A program made the translations under genes and the position numbers. From assembly GCA_905215945.1 (NCBI GenBank), contig CAJMRZ010000089.1, positions 1 to 6,598 of the forward strand: 6,598 bases of DNA, in the 5' to 3' direction. Positions within the stretch are counted from its first letter, which is position 1, and each line of letters begins with the position of its first letter. Below are positions 1-6,598 of this stretch, piece by piece. The notes under the pieces were generated by a model, which was not told where the DNA came from, ran no database searches, and worked only from the letters and a program-made list of their open reading frames with translations. The DNA comes from an uncultured bacterium. GTDB lineage: Bacteria; Actinomycetota; Coriobacteriia; Coriobacteriales; Coriobacteriaceae.

Positions 1-54
1 GTAGCCGACGTTGCAAACGCCCCTAAGCGGCAATCTGACGTTCAATCGTCGGTC

Positions 55-71
55 GCGTACAAAAAGTACGC
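55..71. repeat. Small perfect hairpin GCGTAC-A5-GTACGC
   Basis: Two perfect 6-nt inverted arms flank five A residues. No T-run follows, so it is not a convincing intrinsic terminator. The rest of 1-158 shows no supportable gene: the open frames there lack ribosome binding sites and recognisable protein. It may be the 3' flank of a gene to the left of the window. Confidence 0.3.
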
Positions 72-158
72 TTCCCTCCTCTTTCACGCCACCTTGCTCG
101 CTTAGGGACGTTTTCGCTGACGTGAGCTCAACCTGCGACGGCGCCAAATTAGTTATCC

Positions 159-208
159 GCACAAAAAAGGAGGCCTCCGCGGCGATGCGGAAGCCTCCTT
201 TTTTGTGC
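159..208. terminator. Long bidirectional intrinsic terminator
   Basis: Arms 159-180 and 187-208 are 22 nt each and complementary except for one C/A mismatch, with the 6-nt loop GGCGAT. The A6 run at the base of the left arm and the T6 run of the right arm give a U-tract on either strand. It starts 36 nt past the stop of the minus-strand ferredoxin gene and should end that transcript. It could equally stop plus-strand transcription entering from the left, so it may separate convergent genes. Confidence 0.85.
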
Positions 209-243
209 ACGGTGTACTTTTGAGTGTGCAAGTGGGGGAGTTG

Positions 244-429
244 TTACTCCTCGACGATCTCGGTGATCGCGCCAGCGGGGCAAGCGTCCTGGCAAGCGCC
301 ACAGGCGACGCAGGAGTCCTCGTCAGCGACGGTAGCGACGTCCTGGAGCTCCAGAACGCCAGCGGGGCAGGAGTCGACGCAAACGCCACAAGCGATGCAC
401 TCGTCGGCATCAATTACGGGATGAGCCAT
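244..429 (-). CDS. 2[4Fe-4S] ferredoxin
   Basis: A 61-residue bacterial-type ferredoxin, a small soluble cytoplasmic electron carrier. Two cluster motifs of the form C-x2-C-x2-C-x3-C-P are complete: Cys11, 14, 17 and 21 followed by Pro22, and Cys40, 43, 46 and 50 followed by Pro51. The two halves show the usual internal duplication (CIACGVC and CVACGAC). Length and the acidic C-terminus (EIVEE) fit the clostridial ferredoxin family. The start MAHPVID is chosen because AGAGAGG (438-444) sits 8 nt upstream. The frame stays open to a further ATG ending at 495, but that extension has no ferredoxin character and would overlap the promoter. The gene is monocistronic, divergent from the dnaK operon, with a terminator just downstream. 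Redox partners (for example pyruvate:ferredoxin oxidoreductase or hydrogenase) are not in the window, so its specific role is unknown. Confidence 0.95.
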   Translation of the reverse strand: MAHPVIDADECIACGVCVDSCPAGVLELQDVATVADEDSCVACGACQDACPAGAITEIVEE

Positions 430-490
430 GGTAGTTTCCTCTCTGTTGACCGACGCTACAGGCGATGCGCGCCGGTTTGATTCGGGCAAA

Positions 491-518
491 AACATACCAC
501 GGGAGCGACCGTTTGCAA
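491..518 (-). promoter_or_regulatory. Probable ferredoxin promoter, extended -10
   Basis: Read on the minus strand, TTGCAA (513-518) stands as the -35 element, then 16 nt, then TATGTT (491-496) as the -10 element. The -10 is preceded by TGG, matching the TGn extended -10 signature. It lies about 60 nt upstream of the ferredoxin ATG, leaving a short leader with the AGAGAGG ribosome binding site. The assignment is by motif match only. Confidence 0.5.
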
Positions 519-577
519 TACCCTCTGACCGGCATCTTCATACCGTTCGCCGAGTATGCCAAGGTTTACTAAAAAAC

Positions 578-603
578 GCGCAGGTGGGGCCGTTGAGCTG
601 CGC
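578..603. repeat. Hairpin GCGCAG-N14-CTGCGC
   Basis: Perfect 6-nt arms (578-583 and 598-603) enclose a 14-nt loop, the same loop length as in the repeat array that begins at 639. The loop agrees with one array spacer (701-714) at about 9 of 14 positions, and the arms resemble the CTGCGA core of the array units. It may be a decayed relative of the array, but it is off the 31-nt grid. No gene is seen in 519-638. Confidence 0.35.
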
Positions 604-638
604 AAATGTTAGCTAAAGGTGACTTGAAATATTGAGCT

Positions 639-824
639 ATTGGGCGCGCCTGCGGAAAGGGCATCCCGTTATTTGGCCGAAAACCGGGTCGCAGTTTCCG
701 GTTGGGCCCGCTAGCGGAAACTGCGACCCGGTATCAGCTCTCAAAACGGGATACGGTTTCCGGTTGAGCCTTCAGACGGAAACTGCGACCCGGAATCCAC
801 GCTCAAACCGGGACAAGCTTTCCG
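639..824. repeat. Alternating palindromic repeat array, 31-nt period
   Basis: Six 17-nt units start at 653, 684, 715, 746, 777 and 808, exactly 31 nt apart, with orientations + - + - + -. Read in one orientation, each is CGGAAA-N6-CCCG(G/T). The N6 cores are GGGCAT, CTGCGA, CTGCGA, CCGTAT, CTGCGA and GCTTGT. Units 2, 3 and 5 are identical. Units 2 and 3 form a perfect 17-bp stem with a 14-nt loop. Units 1 and 4 match each other at 14 of 17 and could pair around that hairpin. Spacers are always 14 nt and fall in two classes: GTTGGG/GTTGAG-like between a minus and a plus unit, and ending in AAA between a plus and a minus unit. Positions 639-652 look like a further spacer of the first class. Neither 31 nor 62 is a multiple of 3, so this is not a repeated coding sequence. 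Function is unknown; a REP/BIME-like element, a phased protein-binding array or a structured RNA are the candidates. Confidence 0.9.
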
Positions 825-945
825 CAAGGCAGCCCCAGGCACCCTCGGACCCAAACCTCAGTCATCTCTACATAGATCTCGATAGATTTGCCTAGAACTC
901 AAACAATGCGTCTACCTGCGCATTTGCGAACCTAAACTCTCAGAG
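825..945. other. Intergenic DNA between repeat array and dnaK promoter
   Basis: No gene is seen. The stretch becomes AT-richer toward the right and contains AGATCT and a repeated ATAGAT (850-890). ACTCAAA at 897-903 resembles one half of an HspR (HAIR) site, but no CTTGAGT-like partner lies 7 nt away. Confidence 0.4.
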
Positions 946-959
946 ATAAGAAATCTTAT
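946..959. promoter_or_regulatory. Perfect palindrome upstream of dnaK, candidate operator
   Basis: ATAAGA-AA-TCTTAT is a perfect 6+6 inverted repeat immediately upstream of a TTGACT hexamer (965-970) in the AT-rich dnaK control region. A nearby 9-nt palindrome, TCTC-A-GAGA, sits at 938-946. Position and symmetry suit a dimeric regulator, and HspR is encoded in the same operon. However, the sequence is not the published HAIR consensus (CTTGAGT-N7-ACTCAAG), so the link is inference. Confidence 0.35.
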
Positions 960-964
960 ATGAA

Positions 965-1007
965 TTGACTTAGATTTTGTATATTCCGGCCCATAAGGGG
1001 ATACACT
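965..1007 (+). promoter_or_regulatory. Probable dnaK operon promoter region
   Basis: The AT-rich block contains TTGACT (965-970), TTGTAT (977-982), TATATT (980-985) and TACACT (1002-1007). The best-spaced pairing is TTGTAT with the -10-like ATACAC or TACACT, 18-19 nt apart. TTGACT has no good -10 at 16-18 nt. A promoter almost certainly lies here, since dnaK is the first gene of a divergent operon, but the exact hexamers are uncertain. Confidence 0.4.
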
Positions 1008-1030
1008 ACATCCTGAAAGACAAGCCGAAA

Positions 1031-1058
1031 CACCGCGCGGCAGACCGCCGAGTCGGTG
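1031..1058 (+). promoter_or_regulatory. Hairpin in the dnaK 5' leader
   Basis: CACCG (1031-1035) pairs with CGGTG (1054-1058), and inside it GCGG (1037-1040) pairs with CCGC (1045-1048) around CAGA. It lies between the presumed promoter and the dnaK ribosome binding site (GAGAGGG, about 1072-1078). It could protect the leader or tune translation. Functional meaning is unproven. Confidence 0.4.
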
Positions 1059-1086
1059 CAAACGCACAAGAGAGAGGGAATTTCTA

Positions 1087-2979
<1,893 letters not shown>

Positions 2980-2981
2980 TC

Positions 2982-3824
2982 ATGTCCGCCCGTAAAGCTC
3001 GCACGGAGGCGGCTGCCACTGGCGCCGCCCCCGTTGACTCTGAGGAGAAGGACGTGAAGATTCCCGTAGAGGCCGTCGACGATACCGAGGCCAACGAGGC
3101 CCCGGCCGCCGAGGCTGTCGAGAACCAGGTAGAGGATTCCAACAAGGAGGCGACGATGACCGAGGACGAGATGGTGGAAGCCGCTATCCGCGCCGGTGAG
3201 GAAGCCGCCGACAACGACTTTAAGCTCAAGTTCGAGCAGGCCCAAAAGGAGCTCGCCGACGTGCGCAGCGAGCTCGATGCTGCGGCAGAGGCCCAGAAGG
3301 CCGCCGAGGACAAGGCAAAGGACGCCACCGAGCGCACCGCCCGTCTGCAGGCCGACTGGGAGAACTTCCGTCGCCGCACCGCCAATGAGCGTATCGCCGA
3401 GCGCGAGCGCGCGACCGAGAAGCTCGTCACTGCGCTGTTGCCGGTGATCGACGATATCGAGCGCGCGATCGACCATGCCCGCAGCCAGGAGCTTTCCGAC
3501 GACTTTAAGCAGTTCGTCGACGGCGTCGACGCGGTGCATGCCAAGCTGCTCGATGTGTTTGCGCACGAGGGCGTTGAGCCCATCGACCCCAAGGGCGAGG
3601 CGTTCGATCCGCTCGAGCACCAGGCCGTGGGCCGCGTCGAGGACGCATCGCAGTACGACGAGACCGTCAACGACGTGTACCAGAAGGGCTACCGCATGGC
3701 GGATCGCATTCTGCGTTCCGCGATGGTGACGGTGACCTACGGTGGCGAGAAGCGCCCCGCACCGGAGCCCGAAGCGGCGCCCGAGGATGCTACGGCCGAT
3801 ACGGCCGAGAGCACCGAGGAGTAA
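2982..3824 (+). CDS. grpE: GrpE nucleotide exchange factor
   Basis: GrpE is the dimeric cochaperone that releases ADP from DnaK. From ATG 2982 the protein is 280 residues: an acidic disordered N-terminus (1-75), a long helical coiled coil (about 76-145, containing WENFRRRTANER near 126), and the C-terminal beta domain with the family signature FDPLEHQAVG (208-217) and YQKGYRMADRILR. An acidic Ala/Pro/Glu tail follows. The start 2 nt after the dnaK stop, with a GAGG at 2968-2971, suggests translational coupling. A second in-frame ATG at 3156 (MTEDEMVEAA) has a far better AAGGAGG 5 nt upstream and would give 222 residues, closer to the usual ~200 for the family. Either or both starts may be used. 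The 58-residue difference has normal coding composition, so I keep the longer form. Confidence 0.95.
   Translation: MSARKARTEAAATGAAPVDSEEKDVKIPVEAVDDTEANEAPAAEAVENQVEDSNKEATMTEDEMVEAAIRAGEEAADNDFKLKFEQAQKELADVRSELDAAAEAQKAAEDKAKDATERTARLQADWENFRRRTANERIAERERATEKLVTALLPVIDDIERAIDHARSQELSDDFKQFVDGVDAVHAKLLDVFAHEGVEPIDPKGEAFDPLEHQAVGRVEDASQYDETVNDVYQKGYRMADRILRSAMVTVTYGGEKRPAPEPEAAPEDATADTAESTEE
3144..3158 (+). promoter_or_regulatory. Strong internal ribosome binding site and alternate grpE start
   Basis: AAGGAGG (3144-3150) is a perfect Shine-Dalgarno core placed 5 nt before ATG 3156-3158, in frame with grpE. It is the best ribosome binding site in the operon and competes with the weak one at 2982. 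The shorter product keeps the entire coiled coil and beta domain. It therefore either marks the true start or allows two GrpE forms. Confidence 0.6.
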
Positions 3825-3829
3825 TTGAG

Positions 3830-3860
3830 AAGGGCCCCGGGGCAACACCCGGGGCCCTTT
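3830..3860 (+). terminator. GC-rich intrinsic terminator between grpE and dnaJ
   Basis: A perfect 12-bp stem, AAGGGCCCCGGG (3830-3841) with CCCGGGGCCCTT (3848-3859), has the 6-nt loop GCAACA. It starts 5 nt after the grpE stop. The following T-run is short (TTTCT), so it is likely a partial terminator or an RNA processing and stability element. That would lower dnaJ-hspR expression relative to dnaK-grpE. Confidence 0.75.
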
Positions 3861-3888
3861 CTGACCTAGTGCCATATGAAAGCATGAG

Positions 3889-3909
3889 CCGCCGCCCGCT
3901 GGGCGGCGG
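3889..3909 (+). promoter_or_regulatory. Hairpin in front of the dnaJ ribosome binding site
   Basis: CCGCCGCCC (3889-3897) pairs perfectly with GGGCGGCGG (3901-3909) over the 3-nt loop GCT. There is no T-run. It ends 7 nt before the dnaJ Shine-Dalgarno AGGAGAGGAG (3917-3926). It may protect a processed dnaJ-hspR mRNA 5' end or affect ribosome access. Confidence 0.5.
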
Positions 3910-3931
3910 ATGAAACAGGAGAGGAGCTACG

Positions 3932-4897
3932 ATGGCTGCAGGCAAAACCTTCTATGACATCCTGGGCGTATCCAAGAGCGCCTCCGATAAAGAGATCAAG
4001 AGCGCGTTTCGCAAGCTCGCGCAAAAATATCACCCCGATGCCGGCGGCGACGAGGCCAAGTTCAAGGAGATTAGCGAGGCCTACGAGACGCTTTCGGACG
4101 AGAAGAAGCGCAAAGAGTACGACCAGATGCTCATGTTTGGCGGCATGCCGGGCGCAGGCGGCGCGTATGGCGGAGGCTACGGTGCCGGCGCGGGCGCCAG
4201 TGGCTGGGGCGACATTTTCGACAGCATCTTTAGCGGCAACGGCGCCTGGGGCAGCGATTGGGGCTCGGGCTTTGCCGGGGCTGCGGGTAATGCCGGTGCC
4301 GGCGCGGGCCGCAGCCGTGCTCGCAAGGGCGGCGACCTGTCGCTGACCGTCGATGTGACGGCCGAGGACGCGTTTCGCGGCGTGACGCACAAGGTCACCT
4401 ACCGCATTCCCTCGACGGGCGAGCAGCAGACCATTACGGTCTCGGTGCCCGCGGGCGCCGTGGATGGTGGCAAGCTACGCTACAAGCGTCGCGGTGAGTA
4501 TGGCGTTGCAGGCGGCGAGCGCGGCGACCTGGTCGTGACCACGCACGTGGAGGAGCATCCGCTGTTTAAGCGTAAAGGTGCCGACGTGACCATGGAGGTA
4601 CCGGTCTCGGTCTATGAGGCGGCGCTCGGCTGCACGGTGGACGTGCCGACGCCCGGCGGTGCGACGGTTCGTCTGAAGGTGCCCGCGGGTACCCAGACGG
4701 GCAAGAAGTTCCGCTTTAAAGAGATGGGCGCGCCCGACGTTAAGCACCGTGGCCGTACGGGCGCGCTGCTCGTCGAGATCAAGGTGCAGGTCCCCACGAA
4801 CCTGTCTAATGACGAGCGCGATGCCATGACCAAGCTGCGCGAGGCCGACACGCGTGACTATCGCGAGAAGGTCAACCGTTACAAGGCGACGTACTAG
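3932..4897 (+). CDS. dnaJ: DnaJ-type cochaperone lacking the zinc finger (CbpA-like)
   Basis: A 321-residue J-domain protein that delivers clients to DnaK and stimulates its ATPase. The J domain occupies residues 6-68 with the essential HPD at 34-36. A Gly/Ala-rich, Phe-containing linker runs from about 70 to 133, including [12 protein letters not shown]. The rest (134-321) matches the two beta-barrel client-binding domains and C-terminal helix of CbpA, with [41 protein letters not shown] and [14 protein letters not shown]. The four CxxCxGxG zinc motifs of classical DnaJ are absent; the single cysteine lies in ALGCTV. This is therefore a class B J protein (CbpA/DnaJ2 type), shorter than E. 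coli DnaJ (376). The start is supported by AGGAGAGGAG. hspR lies 72 nt downstream. The gene name reflects operon position; cbpA would describe its architecture better. Confidence 0.95.
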   Translation: MAAGKTFYDILGVSKSASDKEIKSAFRKLAQKYHPDAGGDEAKFKEISEAYETLSDEKKRKEYDQMLMFGGMPGAGGAYGGGYGAGAGASGWGDIFDSIFSGNGAWGSDWGSGFAGAAGNAGAGAGRSRARKGGDLSLTVDVTAEDAFRGVTHKVTYRIPSTGEQQTITVSVPAGAVDGGKLRYKRRGEYGVAGGERGDLVVTTHVEEHPLFKRKGADVTMEVPVSVYEAALGCTVDVPTPGGATVRLKVPAGTQTGKKFRFKEMGAPDVKHRGRTGALLVEIKVQVPTNLSNDERDAMTKLREADTRDYREKVNRYKATY

Positions 4898-4969
4898 GGC
4901 GGTCGCGGCGCACGCCCACGCCCGCGGGCTTATGATGGACGATAACGAGACGGAAAGGGGTCAGGTAGC

Positions 4970-5386
4970 ATGGCCGAGGACAATAGGAACAAACCGCTGT
5001 ACATGATCAGCGTGGCGGCCGAGTTGACCGGCATGCATCCGCAGACTCTGCGCGTCTACGAGTCCAAGGGCCTGGTGAACCCCCAGCGCTCGGGTGGCAA
5101 CACGCGCCTGTATTCGCGTGCCGATATCGAGCGCCTGGAGCTCATCAACCAGCTGACTGACGAGGGTATCAACCTTGCCGGCGTGGTGCGCATCCTCGAT
5201 ATGAAGGAGCGTGCCGAGGAGCGTGACCGCGAGAACGAGAAGCTCCGCGCCCGCGTTCGCCAGCTCGAGGACGAGCTGCACGAGTACAAGATGCAAAAGA
5301 AGATCACCGCCCTGGCCCCGCGTGACGGCTCGGTTAATCCCGAACAGGTCATGCGCAAGCTACTGGGCGCCGGCGGGGATCTCTAG
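4970..5386 (+). CDS. hspR: HspR, MerR-family heat-shock repressor
   Basis: A 138-residue MerR-family regulator. The N-terminal winged helix-turn-helix spans residues 10-60: MISVAAELTGMHPQTLRVYESKGLVNPQRSGGNTRLYS is split here as MISVAAELTGMHPQTL followed by RVYESKGL, and the wing is SGGNTRLYSRADIERL. The HPQTLRVYE recognition segment is characteristic of HspR. A coiled coil (about 82-112, rich in E/R with heptad leucines) should mediate dimerisation. In Streptomyces and Mycobacterium, HspR represses the dnaK operon with DnaK as co-repressor; placement as last gene of this operon supports the same role. GAAAGGGG (4953-4960) serves as the ribosome binding site. A TATGAT hexamer at 4931-4936 could be a -10 for a separate hspR promoter, but no matching -35 is visible. 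Confidence 0.93.
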   Translation: MAEDNRNKPLYMISVAAELTGMHPQTLRVYESKGLVNPQRSGGNTRLYSRADIERLELINQLTDEGINLAGVVRILDMKERAEERDRENEKLRARVRQLEDELHEYKMQKKITALAPRDGSVNPEQVMRKLLGAGGDL

Positions 5387-5388
5387 GT

Positions 5389-5412
5389 TCCGCCGTTCTA
5401 ACGAACGGCGGA
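5389..5412. repeat. Hairpin just after the hspR stop
   Basis: TCCGCCGTTC (5389-5398) and GAACGGCGGA (5403-5412) form a perfect 10-bp stem with loop TAAC, 2 nt past the hspR stop. No T-run follows, so it is probably not the terminator itself. It may stabilise the 3' end of the operon mRNA upstream of the terminator at 5456. Confidence 0.55.
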
Positions 5413-5433
5413 CCGGTCGACGCTGCGCGCCGC

Positions 5434-5519
5434 CCAGAGCGACAATTTGTCATTCAAAAGGCAAGGCATGACCAGAAGGTCTATGCCTTGCCTTTTTCAT
5501 GCCAACTTGTGCGCTCTGG
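5434..5519. repeat. Larger inverted repeat enclosing the terminator
   Basis: CCAGAGCGACAA (5434-5445) is complementary to TTGTGCGCTCTGG (5507-5519) apart from one extra base, and flanks the terminator stem with 10- and 9-nt internal-loop strands. The left arm overlaps an 11-nt palindrome, GACAA-T-TTGTC (5441-5451). The symmetrical organisation around the terminator suggests one compound element; its function is unknown. Confidence 0.5.
5456..5497. terminator. Strong bidirectional terminator of the dnaK operon
   Basis: AAAAGGCAAGGCAT (5456-5469) pairs with ATGCCTTGCCTTTT (5483-5496). The stem continues as GACC/GGTC around loop AGAA, with one bulged T at 5482. T5 follows on the plus strand, and the A4 of the left arm gives a U-tract on the minus strand. 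It lies 70 nt after the hspR stop and should end the operon transcript. Confidence 0.85.
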
Positions 5520-5556
5520 ACGTCGCTCGCTGTCGTTGCCAAAACATCGGTATGGG

Positions 5557-5603
5557 TAGTCATTGGGGACGTTCTTAAATGACTAGTCGAAAGGGACGCT
5601 CTT
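5557..5603. repeat. REP-like element with GGGGACGTTCTT motif
   Basis: TAGTCATT (5557-5564) and AATGACTA (5578-5585) form a perfect 8-bp inverted repeat around a 13-nt loop, which begins GGGGACGTTCTT. A second copy of the loop motif, AGGGACGCTCTT, follows at 5592-5603. The TCATTGGGGACG string resembles short palindromic elements that I associate with REP-type transposases (RAYT/IS200 relatives) in other genomes. No transposase is present here. The rest of 5604-5740 holds no gene and no clear promoter hexamers. Confidence 0.5.
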
Positions 5604-5759
5604 GCGCCAAATCTGCCGGCCCCACACTGGGCTCGTCCTTTGCTTTACTGAGATAAAGTGAACGCGCAGATTCGTAACCCACTCGCAACCGTTCTATGGC
5701 ACGATATTGAACGAATGTATGCTATGCGCCCGAGCCTTTTGGGCAGAGTAGGAGACAGT

Positions 5760-6598
5760 ATGGTCAAGCTGTACGAGGACGGCGTCTACCTGCGCGGCGG
5801 CAGCGAGGTTGTGCCTGCGGCCGAGGCTGCCGAGCGCGGTATTACGCAGACGCCCGAGGATGCCAAGCGCGGCACCATCGCGTATTCGATCCTCCAGGCA
5901 CACAACACGTCCGGAGATCCCGAGGCGCTCAAGATTCGCTTCGACGCCATGGCGAGCCACGACATCACCTTTGTCGGCATCATCCAGACGGCGCGCGCCT
6001 CGGGCATGGAGCAGTTCCCGCTGCCCTACGTGCTCACCAACTGCCATAACTCGCTGTGCGCCGTGGGCGGCACCATCAACGAGGACGACCACGTCTTTGG
6101 CCTTTCCGCGGCCAAGAAGTACGGCGGCATCTTCGTCCCGCCGCACATCGCCGTCATCCACTCCTTTATGCGTGAGAACTTCGCCGGTTGCGGCAAGATG
6201 ATCCTGGGTTCCGACTCGCACACCCGCTACGGCGCCCTGGGCACCATGGCCGTGGGCGAGGGCGGCCCGGAGCTGGCCAAGCAACTGCTGAAGAACACCT
6301 GGGACATCAACTATCCCAAGGTGGTGCTGGTGTACCTCACCGGCGCGCCCCGCCGGGGCGTGGGGCCCCACGACGTGGCCATTGCCCTGGTGAAGGCCAC
6401 CTTTGCAAGCGGCTTCGTCAATAACTGCGTTTTGGAGTTCTGCGGCCCCGGTATTGCAGCTCTCCCCATCGACTACCGCAATGGCATCGACGTGATGACC
6501 ACCGAGACCACCTGCCTCTCCTCCATTTGGGAGACGGACGGCGTGACGGAGGGCTTCTACCGCGCCCACCAGCGGCCGGAGGATTACCGGGAGCTGCA
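5760..6598 (+). CDS. ybhJ: Aconitase-superfamily hydratase, YbhJ-like (5' part)
   Basis: The first 279 codons of a gene that runs off the window. E. coli YbhJ is about 750 residues, so roughly a third is present. The protein belongs to the aconitase superfamily of [4Fe-4S] (de)hydratases; the substrate of YbhJ is not established to my knowledge. Visible family features are [11 protein letters not shown] (94-104), the catalytic SDSHT (151-155, aligning with the aconitase Asp-Ser-His), [12 protein letters not shown], and [24 protein letters not shown] split by Glu249 (aconitase Glu262 position), then TTCLSSIW. The cluster-binding CGPC segment lies beyond the window. The start is supported by AGGAG about 5 nt upstream of ATG 5760. 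The gene has its own transcription unit after the dnaK operon terminator. CGG arginine codons occur only in the last ~80 codons. Confidence 0.85.
   Translation, partial: MVKLYEDGVYLRGGSEVVPAAEAAERGITQTPEDAKRGTIAYSILQAHNTSGDPEALKIRFDAMASHDITFVGIIQTARASGMEQFPLPYVLTNCHNSLCAVGGTINEDDHVFGLSAAKKYGGIFVPPHIAVIHSFMRENFAGCGKMILGSDSHTRYGALGTMAVGEGGPELAKQLLKNTWDINYPKVVLVYLTGAPRRGVGPHDVAIALVKATFASGFVNNCVLEFCGPGIAALPIDYRNGIDVMTTETTCLSSIWETDGVTEGFYRAHQRPEDYREL

Noticed and set aside
430..495. Longer ferredoxin start giving 83 residues
   Set aside because: The extra 22 residues are unlike ferredoxins, overlap the likely promoter, and the ATG at 429 has a well-placed AGAGAGG.
639..824. CRISPR array
   Set aside because: Units alternate in orientation, are only 17 nt, and the 14-nt spacers resemble each other. 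CRISPR repeats are direct and have unique spacers of about 30 nt.
632..895. An 87-codon plus-strand open frame through the repeat array
   Set aside because: The frame crosses 31-nt units that shift reading frame at each step, has no Shine-Dalgarno site and no recognisable domain. It is a by-product of the repeats.
897..903. ACTCAAA as half of a HAIR operator for HspR
   Set aside because: The expected CTTGAGT partner position (883-889) reads TAGATTT, so there is no dyad.
5389..5412. Hairpin after hspR as the operon terminator
   Set aside because: It has a good stem but no T-run; the hairpin at 5456-5497 has both stem and T-run.
5694..6569. A 291-codon minus-strand frame opposite the hydratase
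   Set aside because: The plus strand encodes conserved aconitase-family motifs; the minus frame is a composition shadow.

Overview
The window looks like chromosomal DNA from a high-GC Gram-positive gut actinobacterium of class Coriobacteriia, most likely Collinsella or a close relative. The grounds are an hspR-type repressor inside a dnaK-grpE-dnaJ operon, strong GGC/GAC/CGC codon bias, and an isolated 61-residue 2[4Fe-4S] ferredoxin. The genus is inferred from protein style, not from a database match.

Layout. Positions 1-243 hold no gene that I can support, only a small hairpin and a long bidirectional terminator (159-208). A ferredoxin gene lies on the minus strand (244-429) with its own extended -10 promoter (491-518). 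Positions 430-1086 are a 657-nt gap between divergent genes. Inside it (639-824) is the most unusual object in the window: six 17-nt units, CGGAAA-N6-CCCG(G/T), in strictly alternating orientation, spaced exactly 31 nt apart by 14-nt spacers. Next come the dnaK control region, with a perfect small palindrome but no consensus HAIR or CIRCE operator, and a 5' UTR hairpin.

The plus-strand heat-shock operon follows: dnaK (1087-2979), grpE (2982-3824, with a second strong internal start at 3156), a GC-rich terminator-like hairpin, dnaJ (3932-4897, a zinc-finger-less CbpA-type J protein) and hspR (4970-5386). DnaK is the ATP-driven chaperone, GrpE exchanges its nucleotide, the J protein delivers clients and triggers hydrolysis, and HspR is expected to repress the operon with DnaK as co-repressor. 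The grpE-dnaJ terminator would give more DnaK/GrpE than J protein and HspR.

Positions 5387-5759 are 373 nt without a gene. They hold a hairpin at the hspR stop, a strong bidirectional terminator nested in a larger inverted repeat, and a REP-like element carrying a GGGGACGTTCTT motif. From 5760 to the window end is the 5' part of an aconitase-superfamily hydratase of the YbhJ type, cut off by the window edge. Its last ~300 nt show a mild change in codon choice.
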